Part shown: piece after piece, positions 8,139 to 17,824 of the stretch
Layout: each line of letters starts with the position of its first letter
Numbering within the stretch: position 1 is the stretch's first letter
DNA from: Marinobacter sp.
GTDB taxonomy: Bacteria; Pseudomonadota; Gammaproteobacteria; Pseudomonadales; Oleiphilaceae
Direction: 5' to 3'
Length of the DNA stretch: 64,000 bases
NCBI GenBank assembly: GCA_029264995.1
Contig: JAJUKC010000003.1
Span: 1-64,000 of the forward strand
Notes under the pieces: model-generated
The model's database searches: none
What the model saw: the letters and a program-made list of their open reading frames with translations, nothing else
What the model was told of the DNA's origin: nothing
Made by a program: the position numbers and the translations under genes

Positions 8139-9146
8139 TCAGACGTTGTAAAAATCCCGATACCAGTCCACGAAGTTGGCAATGCCCTCTTCCACCGTGG
8201 TAGACGGCTTGTACCCCACATCGTTGATCAGGTCATCGACATTGGCGTAGGTTGCCGGCACATCGCCCGGCTGCAACGGCAGCAGATTCTTCTCAGCTTT
8301 TTTGCCCACCCGCTCCTCAATAATCTCGATAAAACGGGACAGCTCCACCGGGTTATTACTGCCGATATTGTAGATTCGGTAAGGCCCCTTGCTGGTGCCC
8401 GGATCCGGCTGCGCACCGCTCCAGTCCTGGTTCGGCTGGGCTACGTTGTCCAGAGTGCGGATAACGCCTTCAACGATGTCGTCGATGTAGGTGAAGTCCC
8501 GCTTGTGATGGCCGTGATTGAACACGTCGATGGGCTCACCGGCCAGTATCTTTTTGGTAAAGATGAACAGCGCCATATCCGGCCGGCCCCAGGGGCCGTA
8601 AACGGTAAAGAAGCGCAGCCCAGTGGTGGGCAGGTTGTACAGATGGCTGTAAGTATGGGCCATCAGCTCGTTGGCTTTCTTGGACGCCGCGTACAGGCTC
8701 AGCGGGTGATCCACGTTATCGTGCACGGAGAATGGCATAGTCTCATTGGCCCCATACACGGAGCTGCTGGAGGCATACACCAGGTGCTTGACCTCGTTAT
8801 GGCGACAACCCTCAAGGATGTTCATAAAGCCGACCAGATTGGCATCCACATAGGCATGGGGGTTCTCCAGTGAATACCGGACTCCGGCCTGGGCTGCCAG
8901 GTGCACTACCCGCTCGGGCTTGTGTTCACGAAAAACCGCTTCCATGGCCTCGCGGTCGGCCACGTCCTGGCGTACTTCGGTGAAACCGGGCTTGTTCTGC
9001 AGCCGGGCCAGGCGTGCTTCCTTGAGATTGACGTCGTAATAGTCGTTGACGTTGTCCACGCCAATCACTTCATCGCCACGATCGAGCAAACGGTGAGCAA
9101 GATGCGAGCCGATAAAGCCGGCGGTTCCCGTAACGAGGATTTTCAA
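8139..9146 (-). CDS. UDP-glucuronate 4-epimerase
   Basis: This 335-residue short-chain dehydrogenase-type epimerase has the NAD-binding GTAGFIG motif at residues 7-13, the SSSSVYG catalytic Ser region, and Y-x3-K in YAASKKANE. Features such as [27 protein letters not shown] and [12 protein letters not shown] are typical of the CapI/LspL group that interconverts UDP-glucuronate and UDP-galacturonate. The substrate Ugd is encoded at 28916. UDP-galacturonate is used in lipopolysaccharide core or capsule synthesis. The gene is monocistronic, downstream of an outer-membrane protein gene and separated from it by a terminator. Confidence 0.9.
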   Translation of the reverse strand: MKILVTGTAGFIGSHLAHRLLDRGDEVIGVDNVNDYYDVNLKEARLARLQNKPGFTEVRQDVADREAMEAVFREHKPERVVHLAAQAGVRYSLENPHAYVDANLVGFMNILEGCRHNEVKHLVYASSSSVYGANETMPFSVHDNVDHPLSLYAASKKANELMAHTYSHLYNLPTTGLRFFTVYGPWGRPDMALFIFTKKILAGEPIDVFNHGHHKRDFTYIDDIVEGVIRTLDNVAQPNQDWSGAQPDPGTSKGPYRIYNIGSNNPVELSRFIEIIEERVGKKAEKNLLPLQPGDVPATYANVDDLINDVGYKPSTTVEEGIANFVDWYRDFYNV

Positions 9147-9162
9147 GATCTGTTCTCCATGA

Positions 9163-9183
9163 AAAATGGCGCCCGAAGGCGCC
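9163..9183 (-). terminator. Intrinsic terminator of the outer-membrane protein gene
   Basis: On the minus strand GGCGCC-TTCG-GGCGCC forms a perfect six-pair hairpin with a stable TTCG tetraloop, followed by ATTTTT. It separates the outer-membrane protein gene from the epimerase gene. Confidence 0.85.
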
Positions 9184-9197
9184 TTTTACTGTCCTGG

Positions 9198-9941
9198 TCA
9201 GAACGCCACGCCGACACTGGCGAAGGGTCCGGACATTTCCACATCCAGTTTGTCATCATCGTCTTCATAGTCGATAGACATCTGGCGGTAACCGGCCCTC
9301 AGCTGCAGCATGGCGAATTCGTACTGGCCATAAGCGTTGAAGTCGTGCAGGGAGTCGCCACTGTAGCTGATGACGTTGCCTTCAGCACCTACGGACACAC
9401 CGGTGAACGGCAGGTCAAAACGGGCAGCGAGGTAGCCCATGGGGACGACGGCATCGACGGAGGTTTTACTGACTCGCCCCCCGATGGCGGTATCACGTAA
9501 CACCAATTCCCCATCAAAATTGCGTGCTGTCAGGCCCAAGTCCAGATTCACCCAGTTATCCAACACTTCGTAGTACAGGGTGACGTCCAGTTGGTCAATA
9601 TCCAAATCGGAGTTTACCTCAGCACCAGTATTCACCCCGATACCATCAAAGCCTTCCGGCCCGATTTCACCACGCCCACTCTGGGAAATACTGGTGTAAT
9701 TCAACCGCACGTTTGGCAGCACCGGAATCGGATGCTCGAAAAACGCTGTGAAGTTCGCGTTGCTGTCGCTGTCGAGGTTGAGATCCTTTTCAATATCAAC
9801 GGCCGAATCCTTGTTGACCACTTCGCCAGAGAAATCGGAATCCCAATAGCTAACGTTGGCGCCAACGCCCAGTACATCAGCATTGGCCAGCGGCGCGGCC
9901 AAAGCCAGTGAGCCACCTACAACAATCATCAGTTTACGCAT
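9198..9941 (-). CDS. TIGR04219-type outer-membrane beta-barrel protein
   Basis: The 247-residue protein has a signal peptide ending ANA at residue 21. The mature part alternates hydrophobic and polar residues as amphipathic strands and ends in VAF, the terminal Phe expected of Bam-inserted barrels. Features such as VGANVSYWDSDFSGEV, an acidic DLDIDQLDVTLYYEVLDNWV strand and LDLGLTARNFDG agree with the TIGR04219 family as I remember it. The function of this family is not established. It lies downstream of the dapA-bamC-purC run, 33 bases after purC, and may be partly read through from it. Confidence 0.82.
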   Translation of the reverse strand: MRKLMIVVGGSLALAAPLANADVLGVGANVSYWDSDFSGEVVNKDSAVDIEKDLNLDSDSNANFTAFFEHPIPVLPNVRLNYTSISQSGRGEIGPEGFDGIGVNTGAEVNSDLDIDQLDVTLYYEVLDNWVNLDLGLTARNFDGELVLRDTAIGGRVSKTSVDAVVPMGYLAARFDLPFTGVSVGAEGNVISYSGDSLHDFNAYGQYEFAMLQLRAGYRQMSIDYEDDDDKLDVEMSGPFASVGVAF

Positions 9942-9973
9942 AACGCACCCGTTTTTGTGGTTGTATTAGCCGG

Positions 9974-10687
9974 TCAGTCAAACTGTATGCCGAGACGACG
10001 ACCGACTTCTTCGTAGGTTTCAATCACTTCACCAAGGCCCTGGCGGAAGCGATCCTTGTCCATCTTCTTGCGGGTTTCCTTGTCCCAGATACGACAGCCA
10101 TCGGGACTGAATTCGTCACCCAGAACGATCTGGCCACCACTGCGGCCGAATTCCAGCTTATAGTCCACCAGCAGCATGCCGGCGTCGTCAAACAGTTTTT
10201 TCAGTACGTCGTTGACCTTATAGGTCAGCTCTTTCATCCGGGCCAGCTCATCGGCCTTGGCCCAGCCAAAGCTGACGGCCAGGGATTCGTTCACCATCGG
10301 ATCGTGCAGCGCGTCGTTTTTCAGAAAGAGCTCAAAGGTGGGCGGGTTCAGCTCCAGACCCTCTTCCACGCCAAGGCGACGACACAGGCTGCCCGCAGAC
10401 ACGTTGCGCACCACACACTCGACCGGGATCATCTCGAGCTTCTTGACCAGGGACTCGGTATCAGACAGCAGCCCTTCGAAGTGGGTAGGTACGCCGGCCG
10501 CTTCCAGCTTTTCCATGATGAAGGCATTGAACTTGTTGTTCACCATGCCCTTGCGGTTCAGCTGTTCTTTTTTCTCTCCGTCAAAGGCCGAGGTATCGTC
10601 GCGGAATACCAGAACAAACCGCTCGGGATCGTCCGTGCGGTAAACCGATTTTGCCTTGCCGGCATATAGCTCTTCGCGCTTTTCCAT
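9974..10687 (-). CDS. purC: Phosphoribosylaminoimidazole-succinocarboxamide synthase
   Basis: The 237-residue cytoplasmic enzyme joins aspartate to CAIR using ATP in purine biosynthesis. The N-terminus [15 protein letters not shown], the ATP-binding [13 protein letters not shown], the substrate-binding [16 protein letters not shown] and the metal-binding [10 protein letters not shown] are all present in order. The ATG at 10687 has TTTGGAG upstream and yields the length usual for bacterial PurC. It follows bamC by 41 bases in the dapA-bamC-purC order common in gammaproteobacteria. Confidence 0.97.
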   Translation of the reverse strand: MEKREELYAGKAKSVYRTDDPERFVLVFRDDTSAFDGEKKEQLNRKGMVNNKFNAFIMEKLEAAGVPTHFEGLLSDTESLVKKLEMIPVECVVRNVSAGSLCRRLGVEEGLELNPPTFELFLKNDALHDPMVNESLAVSFGWAKADELARMKELTYKVNDVLKKLFDDAGMLLVDYKLEFGRSGGQIVLGDEFSPDGCRIWDKETRKKMDKDRFRQGLGEVIETYEEVGRRLGIQFD

Positions 10688-10728
10688 TACTTTCTCCAAA
10701 CGGCCGGTGGCCTCGGCCACCCCGTTAA

Positions 10729-11823
10729 TCAATACAGATGTTCAAAGAGTCGGGTAAGCAGATCTGCTGAACTACGTTCACCCTCGTAGCTGTCGTGCTG
10801 CTCGGCGGTAACGCTCATGGCGTCGGCACCCTGCTGAATCCAGATTGTGTGGGTGTGGACCGGCTTTTCAGCATCGCTGAACCACGAGAACCAGCCCGGG
10901 CTGCGCTCGTCTTCTGTGCGGAAATCCACCTGCAACCAGCCTTCACTCCGGTTCAGATCCAGTATCGGCAGCCCCATTTCCTCCAGGGACCGATTGACCT
11001 CTGCCCAGGTGCGGCCGAAGTCCAGCTCTACCCGAATGGCAACCGCTTCATCCTGCTCCGACTGCAAGCGCACCAGCGGCTCGGATACCATGCCTGAGGC
11101 CGCCCGCGAGAAGGATTTGTTGTCCTCACGCTGTTTGAGGAAATCCCCCAGCTCGGCCAGCAGCACCCGCTGGTGTTGCTCGGAGGTTGCATTGGTCACC
11201 GTGCTACTGTCCCAGGGCAGAAGCTCTTCCGGAGCTTGCTCCAGCTCCAGAATACGCACGCGGATTTCGGTGGTTTTACGACGGATGCCAGGGGCCAGGC
11301 GGGCCTGCATCACCACTTTGGGTTCTGTTGCGGTCGGATTATCAGCGAGCCCCAGCAGCGTTCGGCTGCGCTTGCTGAAGTTTGCCAGTTCACTCTGGAG
11401 AATCCCAAGTTGCGGGCTGTCATGGGCGATGCCCAGGCCGCTCTCATTCATCCAGGCACTGACCACGGGCCAGAGTCGGCCCGGCACCTCATTGACCAGT
11501 AACCAGATACGGCCGTCCAGCTCTTCAATTACATAGTTTTCATCCAGAATCTCGGATGTCATATCTGGCGGACGGGGAATCGACGACGGGTAAAGATTGC
11601 GGGAATCAGCTGTGTTGATAGCCCGTATCGGCATGGTCTCACTCAGTCGGGAGCTGTCGAGACCTTCTGGCACCTGAATCGGCTCGCCTTCCGGCGCGTT
11701 GACATAGCCTTCGGAACGATCATCGATCAGACTGCAGCCGGCCAGGGCACTGGCAAGCACCAGCGCCGAAACAGGTCGAACGAACAAAACGGTTTTCTTA
11801 CGGGCTCTTGCAGGAACCTGCAT
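10729..11823 (-). CDS. bamC: Outer-membrane assembly lipoprotein BamC
   Basis: This 364-residue lipoprotein has a lipobox LAGC with the lipidated Cys30, following an unusually Arg/Lys-rich start. The mature N-terminus [18 protein letters not shown] matches the conserved unstructured BamC segment that contacts BamD. Two similar helix-grip domains follow (about 95-215 and 225-340). BamC is part of the complex that inserts beta-barrels into the outer membrane. It lies 31 bases after dapA, the usual gammaproteobacterial order. The ATG at 11823 was chosen because it gives a proper lipoprotein signal; the upstream extension to 11910 overlaps dapA and adds no domain. Confidence 0.93.
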   Translation of the reverse strand: MQVPARARKKTVLFVRPVSALVLASALAGCSLIDDRSEGYVNAPEGEPIQVPEGLDSSRLSETMPIRAINTADSRNLYPSSIPRPPDMTSEILDENYVIEELDGRIWLLVNEVPGRLWPVVSAWMNESGLGIAHDSPQLGILQSELANFSKRSRTLLGLADNPTATEPKVVMQARLAPGIRRKTTEIRVRILELEQAPEELLPWDSSTVTNATSEQHQRVLLAELGDFLKQREDNKSFSRAASGMVSEPLVRLQSEQDEAVAIRVELDFGRTWAEVNRSLEEMGLPILDLNRSEGWLQVDFRTEDERSPGWFSWFSDAEKPVHTHTIWIQQGADAMSVTAEQHDSYEGERSSADLLTRLFEHLY

Positions 11824-11854
11824 CGGGTTACTCCGGTTAACGGTAACGGTGGCC

Positions 11855-12733
11855 TCAGAGAACACCTGAGGCCTTGAGCGCGTCTTCCACCTCGCCGTGG
11901 AACTTTTCACTGAGCGGCGTCAGTGGCAGACGAATGCCCTCACCGATCATGCCCATGCGGTACAGCGCCCATTTTACCGGAATCGGGTTGGCTTCCAGGA
12001 ACAGCTTGCGATTAAGCGGCATCAAAAGCTCATTCAAGCGGCGGGTTTCGTCTTCGTTGCCCGCAATGGCCGCTTCACAGAGCTCGGCCATGGCTTTCGG
12101 AGCAACGTTGGCCGTTACCGAAACATTACCTTTCGCGCCCGCCAGCATCAGATCCGCCGCTGTGGCGTCGTCACCGGAATACACCGCAAGGCGGCCACCC
12201 AGGGCTTCGATCAGCTCGGCGCCACGGGGAATGTTCCCGGTCGCATCCTTGATACCAACGATATTGGGGATATCGGCCAGGCGAACCACCGTCTCGTTCA
12301 ACATATCGCAGGCAGTGCGGCCCGGTACGTTGTAGAGAATCTGGTTCATGCCCGGTACCGCTTCCGCGATGGCCTTGAAGTGCTGATACAGGCCTTCCTG
12401 GGTCGGCTTATTGTAGTAAGGCACCACGAGCAGACAGGCATCGGCACCGAGTTTGTGGGCTTCGGTGGTCAATTCAATGGCTTCGCGCGTACTGTTACCA
12501 CCGGTACCGGCAATAACGGGAATCCGGCCGTTCACACGTTTTATGATATGCCCGATCGTCCGGATGTGTTCCTCCGGATCCAGGGTTGCGGATTCGCCAG
12601 TGGTGCCCACAGCAACAATGCCATGGGTGCCGTTTTCGATATGAAAGTCCACCAGTTTGTCCAGATCCTCCCAGTGAATATCACCGTTTGGATGCATGGG
12701 CGTGACCAGTGCGACAAGGCTACCCGTAATCAT
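11855..12733 (-). CDS. dapA: 4-hydroxy-tetrahydrodipicolinate synthase
   Basis: The 292-residue TIM-barrel aldolase condenses pyruvate with aspartate semialdehyde in lysine and diaminopimelate synthesis. The GTTGES motif, the tyrosine in [12 protein letters not shown] and the Schiff-base lysine in VGIKDATGN are all present, as is YSGDD. The ATG at 12733 has CGGAG upstream and matches the usual [13 protein letters not shown] start. It heads a minus-strand operon with bamC and purC and is divergent from bcp. Confidence 0.97.
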   Translation of the reverse strand: MITGSLVALVTPMHPNGDIHWEDLDKLVDFHIENGTHGIVAVGTTGESATLDPEEHIRTIGHIIKRVNGRIPVIAGTGGNSTREAIELTTEAHKLGADACLLVVPYYNKPTQEGLYQHFKAIAEAVPGMNQILYNVPGRTACDMLNETVVRLADIPNIVGIKDATGNIPRGAELIEALGGRLAVYSGDDATAADLMLAGAKGNVSVTANVAPKAMAELCEAAIAGNEDETRRLNELLMPLNRKLFLEANPIPVKWALYRMGMIGEGIRLPLTPLSEKFHGEVEDALKASGVL

Positions 12734-12807
12734 AAAAGCTCCGTCCAAATAAAACCGATATGGTAATGTTGGGCTCGAACTGACACAAGGGAATTAAAGG
12801 AGATGTC

Positions 12808-13275
12808 ATGTCATCCGTAGCATTGAATCAACCCGTGCCAGAGTTTCAGGCTGAGGCCACTGGCGATCAGACCGTTCGCCTGAGCGACCTGAAAGGCCGG
12901 AACATCGTTATTTATTTCTATCCGAAAGACAATACACCGGGCTGCACCACCGAGGGCCAGGACTTCCGGGACAGAATGGAGGCCTTCGCTGCCGAGGACA
13001 CCGAGATTTTCGGCGTCTCGCGGGATGGCCTGAAAGCCCATGAAAACTTCCGGGCCAAACACGGGTTTCCGTTCCACCTGATTTCAGACAAGGACGAATC
13101 CCTGTGCAAGCTGTTCGACGTTATCAAGCTCAAGAAGCTTTATGGCAAGGAGCACCTTGGCATTGAACGCAGCACCTTCCTGATCGACAAGGAAGGCGTG
13201 CTGCGCAAGGAATGGCGCGGTGTCAAGGTCAAAGGCCACGCCGACGAGGTGCTGGAGGCCGTCAAGGCCCTGTAA
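12808..13275 (+). CDS. bcp: Thioredoxin-dependent peroxiredoxin, Bcp/PrxQ family
   Basis: The 155-residue thioredoxin-fold peroxidase reduces hydrogen peroxide and organic hydroperoxides. The peroxidatic Cys46 lies in PKDNTPGCTTEG. The resolving cysteine that E. coli Bcp has five residues later is absent; position 51 is Gln. The only other cysteine is Cys100 in DESLCKLF. The enzyme is therefore likely to act as a 1-Cys form or to resolve through another thiol. The ATG has AAAGGAG upstream. Its stop is four bases from the end of the converging permease gene. Confidence 0.95.
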   Translation: MSSVALNQPVPEFQAEATGDQTVRLSDLKGRNIVIYFYPKDNTPGCTTEGQDFRDRMEAFAAEDTEIFGVSRDGLKAHENFRAKHGFPFHLISDKDESLCKLFDVIKLKKLYGKEHLGIERSTFLIDKEGVLRKEWRGVKVKGHADEVLEAVKAL

Positions 13276-13279
13276 TACC

Positions 13280-14356
13280 CTATTCCGCGATGGCTGGTGG
13301 CGGAGGCGACTCCTTCACCGGCCAGGCGGCGAAGACCGCTTTCAGCATCGTCGCCAGCGGAATCGCAAAAAACACGCCCCACAAGCCCCAGATCCCGCCA
13401 AAGAACAGCACGGCGACAATAATCGCCACCGGGTGCAGGTTATTCACTTCCGAGAACAGTATCGGTACCAGGACATTGCCATCAAGCGCCTGAATAATGC
13501 CGTAGATCACCATGACCCAGATAAAATGGCTGCCCCAGCCGAACGCAAACAGGGCGATCACTGCCACCGGAATGGTGACCACCGCGGCACCAATGTAGGG
13601 AATCACCACACTCAGCCCCACCAACAGGGAGAGCAGTGCCGCATAGGGCATACCGAGGAACTTGAAGGCGACATAGGTGACGCCACCGACAATCAGAATT
13701 TCCACCGCCTTGCCGCGGACATAATTGGCGCACTGCAGGTTTACTTCATGCCAGATGCGAACCATCATCGGCCGCTGCGGAGGCAGCAGACGGGCGAAAG
13801 AGTTCACCAGAACCCGGCGGTCTTTCAGGAAGAAAAACACCAGGATAGGCACCAGAACCATGTAGATCAGCAAGGCCACAAGGTCCGGAATGCTGGACAG
13901 CGAGAAGGACACCAGCCATTGAGTCAGGTGCCCTACTTCCGCCGAGATCTGCTGATACATGGTGTTCACAGATTCGACTGAGACCAGATGGGGGTACTGC
14001 TCGGGCAGGACTTCAAGATAGGACTGGAGCTCCCTGATAATCCGGGGCGCTTCGCCGGCAAGGGTACTCAGCTGAGTCCAGATCAACGGCAACAGGCCGA
14101 AGATAAAACCCACCAGCACGCCCAGGAACACCACAAACACACCTATCACGGCGATCAGCTCAGGCACACCCATCCGGTTCAGTTTCGACACCAGGCCCTG
14201 CAGAATGAACGCCACAATCAGGGAAGCGATGGCTGGCGCCAGCATGGCCCCGAACCAGATGATAAAGACGGTGCCAGTCACCAGCAGCAAAAACAGGATG
14301 ACGGCTTCTTCGTCTGAAAAATATTTGTGGGCTAGACCGCGTAGAATTCTGACCAT
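13280..14356 (-). CDS. AI-2E family (PerM-like) permease
   Basis: The 358-residue inner-membrane protein has about eight hydrophobic helices. Two lie near the N-terminus (FLLLVTGTVFIIWFG and SLIVAFILQGL), then comes an amphipathic region with TQLSTLAGEAPRI, and a helix-rich C-terminal half containing the family motif VIPYIGAAVVTIPV and DGNVLVPILFSEVNNLHPVA. The family includes transporters of varied substrates, and none can be assigned here. CCGGAG precedes the ATG. It follows the TusA-like gene by 15 bases and probably forms an operon with it. The same pair lies next to bcp and bepA in Pseudomonas. Confidence 0.9.
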   Translation of the reverse strand: MVRILRGLAHKYFSDEEAVILFLLLVTGTVFIIWFGAMLAPAIASLIVAFILQGLVSKLNRMGVPELIAVIGVFVVFLGVLVGFIFGLLPLIWTQLSTLAGEAPRIIRELQSYLEVLPEQYPHLVSVESVNTMYQQISAEVGHLTQWLVSFSLSSIPDLVALLIYMVLVPILVFFFLKDRRVLVNSFARLLPPQRPMMVRIWHEVNLQCANYVRGKAVEILIVGGVTYVAFKFLGMPYAALLSLLVGLSVVIPYIGAAVVTIPVAVIALFAFGWGSHFIWVMVIYGIIQALDGNVLVPILFSEVNNLHPVAIIVAVLFFGGIWGLWGVFFAIPLATMLKAVFAAWPVKESPPPPAIAE

Positions 14357-14371
14357 GAATAACTCCGGAAA

Positions 14372-14608
14372 TTAACCGCCGCACTTTATCACGAAACGAT
14401 ATTCCCCATTACTCTCCGATTGGCTGACAAGCGTATGGGCCGACAATGCCAGCCAGGCAGGTATGTCCCTCAGTGAGCCGGTATCCGTGGCAACAACCTC
14501 CAACTCCTCCCCGGGGGTCATGGAATTGAGTTCCAGCTTGGTCTTCAGCAGCGGCATGGGACAACGCAGGCCGCTGGTATCCAGGGTTCTGTCAGCCATA
14601 ATCAGCAT
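14372..14608 (-). CDS. TusA/SirA-like sulfurtransferase-family protein
   Basis: This 78-residue protein has the C-P-x-P motif (CPMP at residues 16-19) after LDTSGLR, the sulfur-carrier signature of the TusA family. The neighbour set perM, bcp, bepA and nadA corresponds to that of Pseudomonas PA1006, a TusA-like protein reported to affect molybdenum homeostasis. A role in sulfur delivery to molybdenum cofactor enzymes is more likely than tRNA thiolation, but this is inference. The start may instead be the ATG at 14599; neither has a clear ribosome binding site. Confidence 0.88.
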   Translation of the reverse strand: MLIMADRTLDTSGLRCPMPLLKTKLELNSMTPGEELEVVATDTGSLRDIPAWLALSAHTLVSQSESNGEYRFVIKCGG

Positions 14609-14755
14609 TTACCATTACGTTTCATACAGTAACCAGGCAGGCATTATGCCGCTGGTGTTACTCTATTGCATCACAAGAGTTGGTAATACTCCGGAGAACT
14701 TGCCGGCTGCCGCCTTGTCAAACGGGCAACATGAATTCGAGGCACTCTCAGACAT

Positions 14756-16228
14756 ATGAAGTACCAGCAAGAAGGCCAACACCGCTGCTCCTGGGCCCTG
14801 ATCGTTTTTCTGGCCCTCACCATGGCGGTCATCAGCCCGGCCACACGCGCGCAGTCGTCAGACCTGCCAAGCATCGGTGGTAGCGGCGGCCTGATTTCCG
14901 GACAGATGGAAGCCGATATTGGCCAACAGGTTATGGCCTCCATTCGCCGCTCCGCCCCGCAACTGCAGGACCCACTGGTTTATGACTACCTGAGCGCGAT
15001 TATCTATCGCCTGGTGCCATCTGCACCGCTGGACAACCGCGACCTGAAACTGGTTCTGATTGACAGCCCGGCCATCAACGCCTTCGCCGTACCCGGCGGT
15101 GTCGTGGGCGTGAATGGGGGCCTTTTCCTCAATGCGGCAACCGAACAACAGTTTGCCTCGGTCCTGGCCCACGAACTGGCCCACCTCAGCCAGCGCCACT
15201 TTGCCCGCCGAATGCAGCAACAGGAAACCAGCGCTCCGCTGACGCTGGCAGGCATGATCGCCGGTATCGTGCTATCTGCAGTTACCCAGTCAGACATTGG
15301 CATTGCCGCCATTGCCGGCACCCAGGCCATGGCGGTACAGAACATGCTGGCCTACAGCCGCTCTCACGAACAGGAAGCCGACCGGGTTGGCATGGACATC
15401 CTGGCCAGTGCCGGCATGGACCCGAGAGGCATGCCCGAGATGTTCGAAATCATGATGCGCCAGAACCGCCTGCAGGGGAATCGCCTGCCGGAATACCTTT
15501 CCACTCACCCCCTGACCCAGAACCGGGTTGCCGACACCCGAAACCGGGCCGAACAATACCCTGATACCCGGGTGCAGGATGGCCAGGAATACCACCTGGT
15601 GCGCAGTCGCCTGCAGGTGCACTACAGCGAATCCCCGGAAACGGCGATAGAAACCTTCGAGGCCTACCTGGCTCGGGAAGACGCCCAGCGCAACGATGCT
15701 ATCCGCTATGGTCTGGCGGTGGCTTATCAGGAAAGCCGGCGCTACGATCAGGCCGAACAGTTAATGCGGGAATTACTGAAAGCCAACCCCGGGCGCATCA
15801 CGTTCCAGGTATCACTGGCGGAGGTTCTGATCAGCCAGAAACGGTATGCCGACGCCAGAGCGCTTATGCAAGAGGCACTGGCACGCAATCCCGGCAACTA
15901 TCCCATCACATCCACGCTGGCGGGCATTGAGATTGCCGATGGTAACGGGGCCGCCGCTGCCGACTACCTGAGGGAACTGACTCGCCGCCTGCCCAGCCAG
16001 GAGCAGCTATGGTTGAGACTGGCCGAAGCCGAAGGTATGGCTCGGAATATTGTCGGGGTGCACCGGGCGAGAGCGGAATACGACGTACTGATGGGCGATC
16101 TGAAATCAGCACAGCGGCAATTGCGCCAGGCTCAAGAAAAACTGCCGGCCGGCTCCGCCGAACGCCAGGTCGTCAGCGAGCGCCTTGGAGAGCTGACCAA
16201 CCGGCTTCAGGCGCGCGAAGCCGGTTAG
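14756..16228 (+). CDS. bepA: Periplasmic M48 metalloprotease/chaperone BepA
   Basis: The 490-residue protein has a signal peptide ending near residue 32. The M48 domain contains the zinc motif HELAH at 139-143 and the third ligand in SRSHEQEADRVGMD. A TPR region follows from about residue 300. This matches E. coli BepA in length and order. BepA helps assemble LptD and degrades stalled outer-membrane proteins at the Bam complex. An inverted repeat (AACCGGCTTC...GAAGCCGGTT, 16199-16226) covers the end of the gene but has no T run. It converges with nadA. Confidence 0.94.
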   Translation: MKYQQEGQHRCSWALIVFLALTMAVISPATRAQSSDLPSIGGSGGLISGQMEADIGQQVMASIRRSAPQLQDPLVYDYLSAIIYRLVPSAPLDNRDLKLVLIDSPAINAFAVPGGVVGVNGGLFLNAATEQQFASVLAHELAHLSQRHFARRMQQQETSAPLTLAGMIAGIVLSAVTQSDIGIAAIAGTQAMAVQNMLAYSRSHEQEADRVGMDILASAGMDPRGMPEMFEIMMRQNRLQGNRLPEYLSTHPLTQNRVADTRNRAEQYPDTRVQDGQEYHLVRSRLQVHYSESPETAIETFEAYLAREDAQRNDAIRYGLAVAYQESRRYDQAEQLMRELLKANPGRITFQVSLAEVLISQKRYADARALMQEALARNPGNYPITSTLAGIEIADGNGAAAADYLRELTRRLPSQEQLWLRLAEAEGMARNIVGVHRARAEYDVLMGDLKSAQRQLRQAQEKLPAGSAERQVVSERLGELTNRLQAREAG

Positions 16229-16244
16229 CGATAGCCCATAATTT

Positions 16245-17306
16245 TCAGGCGTTACCGGCGGCCTTGAGATTCATATTGGCGGTAAAGTCCAGCATCCGGC
16301 GCAGCGGGCGCAGCGCGTCTTCTCGCAGCGCATCATCCACATGCACTTCCTGGTCGCCATGCTCAAGCACGTGCAGCAGGTTCTCCAGGCCGTTCATCGC
16401 CATCCAGGGACAATGGGCGCAGCTTCGGCAGGTTGCGCCGTTACCGGCGGTGGGCGCCTCAATCAACGTCTTGTTGGGCGCAAGCTGTTGCATCTTGTAA
16501 AAAATGCCGTTGTCGGTTGCGACGATAAACTCTTCATTCGGAAGCGTTTGCACCGCGTGAATCAGCTGCGAGGTTGAACCGACTACATCCGCCATCTGCA
16601 CCACCGCATCCGGTGACTCCGGGTGCACCAGTATCGCGGCATCCGGGTACAGGGCCCTGAGGTCTTCCAGGCCACGGTACTTGAACTCTTCGTGCACAAT
16701 GCAGGAGCCGTCCCACAGCAGAACGTCTGCGCCTGTGGTTTTCTGCACATAGCCACCCAGGTGCTTGTCCGGCGCCCACAGGATTTTTTCGCCTTTGGCG
16801 TCCAGATGCTCAACAATGGCCTGGGCACAACTGGAGGTAACAACCCAATCAGCCCGGGCTTTTACCGCTGCCGAGGTATTGGCATAAACCACGACGGTGC
16901 GATCCGGGTGCTGATCACAGAACTCCGAGAACTCGTCTGCCGGGCAACCAACATCGAGCGAGCAGGTCGCCTCCAGAGTCGGCATCAGAACCTTTTTCTC
17001 CGGATTCAGAATCTTTGCCGTCTCTCCCATGAAACGAACGCCGGCAACGACAACGGTGGATGCCGGGTGCTGGTTGCCGAAGCGCGCCATTTCCAGTGAG
17101 TCCGCCACACAACCACCGGTCTCTTCTGCCAGCCGCTGGATGTCCGGGTCGGTGTAATAATGCGCTACCAGAACGGCATCCTTCTCCTTCAGAGCCACCT
17201 TGATCCTGGCCTCGAGATCAGCTTTCTCTGAGGCGCTCAGGGGCTTGGGCTCCGCCTGATGGGCGAGATGTTCCTGAACCAGAATGCGGTCTTGCGCTTT
17301 AGTCAT
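16245..17306 (-). CDS. nadA: Quinolinate synthase
   Basis: The 353-residue iron-sulfur enzyme condenses iminoaspartate with dihydroxyacetone phosphate in NAD synthesis. Conserved parts are [24 protein letters not shown], the cysteine regions [15 protein letters not shown] and [13 protein letters not shown], and HPESP. These cysteines include the three [4Fe-4S] ligands of the family. The frame begins with GTG-ATG; I chose the ATG at 17306. It is downstream of the two tRNA-Lys genes but separated from them by a terminator. Confidence 0.96.
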   Translation of the reverse strand: MTKAQDRILVQEHLAHQAEPKPLSASEKADLEARIKVALKEKDAVLVAHYYTDPDIQRLAEETGGCVADSLEMARFGNQHPASTVVVAGVRFMGETAKILNPEKKVLMPTLEATCSLDVGCPADEFSEFCDQHPDRTVVVYANTSAAVKARADWVVTSSCAQAIVEHLDAKGEKILWAPDKHLGGYVQKTTGADVLLWDGSCIVHEEFKYRGLEDLRALYPDAAILVHPESPDAVVQMADVVGSTSQLIHAVQTLPNEEFIVATDNGIFYKMQQLAPNKTLIEAPTAGNGATCRSCAHCPWMAMNGLENLLHVLEHGDQEVHVDDALREDALRPLRRMLDFTANMNLKAAGNA

Positions 17307-17440
17307 CACTTATTCTCTGATTGACGTTAACGGCCAGAGTATATCACTTCTGCCTTTGGTTTCATGATCCTGCAATGTGGGTATGCCAGGTTGCAGGATA
17401 GCGTCCGTCCTGTGGGTATAGGTGGGTTCTTGCGGGCAAA

Positions 17441-17466
17441 AAAAAAGAGCCTTTCGGCTCTTTTTT
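17441..17466. terminator. Intrinsic terminator after the tRNA-Lys pair
   Basis: AGAGCC (17446-17451) pairs with GGCTCT (17456-17461) around TTTC, flanked by runs of A and T on both sides. In the minus direction it ends the tRNA-Lys transcript with a long T run. Confidence 0.88.
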
Positions 17467-17497
17467 CCGCAAACCCCGTGGTGACGGCTTGCCTTGT

Positions 17498-17573
17498 TGG
17501 TGGGTCGTGAAGGATTCGAACCTTCGACCAATTGGTTAAAAGCCAACTGCTCTACCAACTGAGCTAACGACCC
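17498..17573 (-). tRNA. tRNA-Lys (anticodon TTT), copy 2
   Basis: The minus strand gives the acceptor GGGTCGT pairing with ACGACCC, D stem GCTC/GAGC, an anticodon loop CTTTTAA with anticodon TTT, a T loop GTTCGAAT and an encoded CCA. It is identical to the copy at 17636-17711 and lies 62 bases downstream of it, so both are probably cut from one transcript. Confidence 0.98.
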
Positions 17574-17635
17574 CTAACTGGCTGTGCTGGCTTTTCATCC
17601 AGCGAACGCGTGGCACAAACCTCGCGCTCTGAATT

Positions 17636-17711
17636 TGGTGGGTCGTGAAGGATTCGAACCTTCGACCAATTGGTTAAAAGCCAACTGCTCTACCAACTGA
17701 GCTAACGACCC
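17636..17711 (-). tRNA. tRNA-Lys (anticodon TTT), copy 1
   Basis: This copy has the same 76-base sequence as the one at 17498-17573, including the encoded CCA end and the CTTTTAA anticodon loop. It is the promoter-proximal copy, with -35 and -10 elements just upstream at 17725-17752. Confidence 0.98.
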
Positions 17712-17724
17712 AAACGAGGCGCAC

Positions 17725-17752
17725 ATATTACTGATATTTTTTTGGTGATCAA
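17725..17752 (-). promoter_or_regulatory. Promoter of the tRNA-Lys pair
   Basis: Read on the minus strand, TTGATC (17752-17747) and TAATAT (17730-17725) are spaced by 16 bases, a good sigma-70 match. Transcription would begin just before the first tRNA-Lys. Confidence 0.65.
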
Positions 17753-17824
17753 CCCCTTTTTTTCATGGTCGACCAACTTTTTTCAATGACCGATCAAGAT
17801 CCGTGCAGGTTGACCAGATACCGA

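Noticed and set aside
16199..16226. Inverted repeat at the end of bepA as a terminator
   Set aside because: The ten-pair stem is real, but no T run follows on either strand, so a terminator function is not supported.
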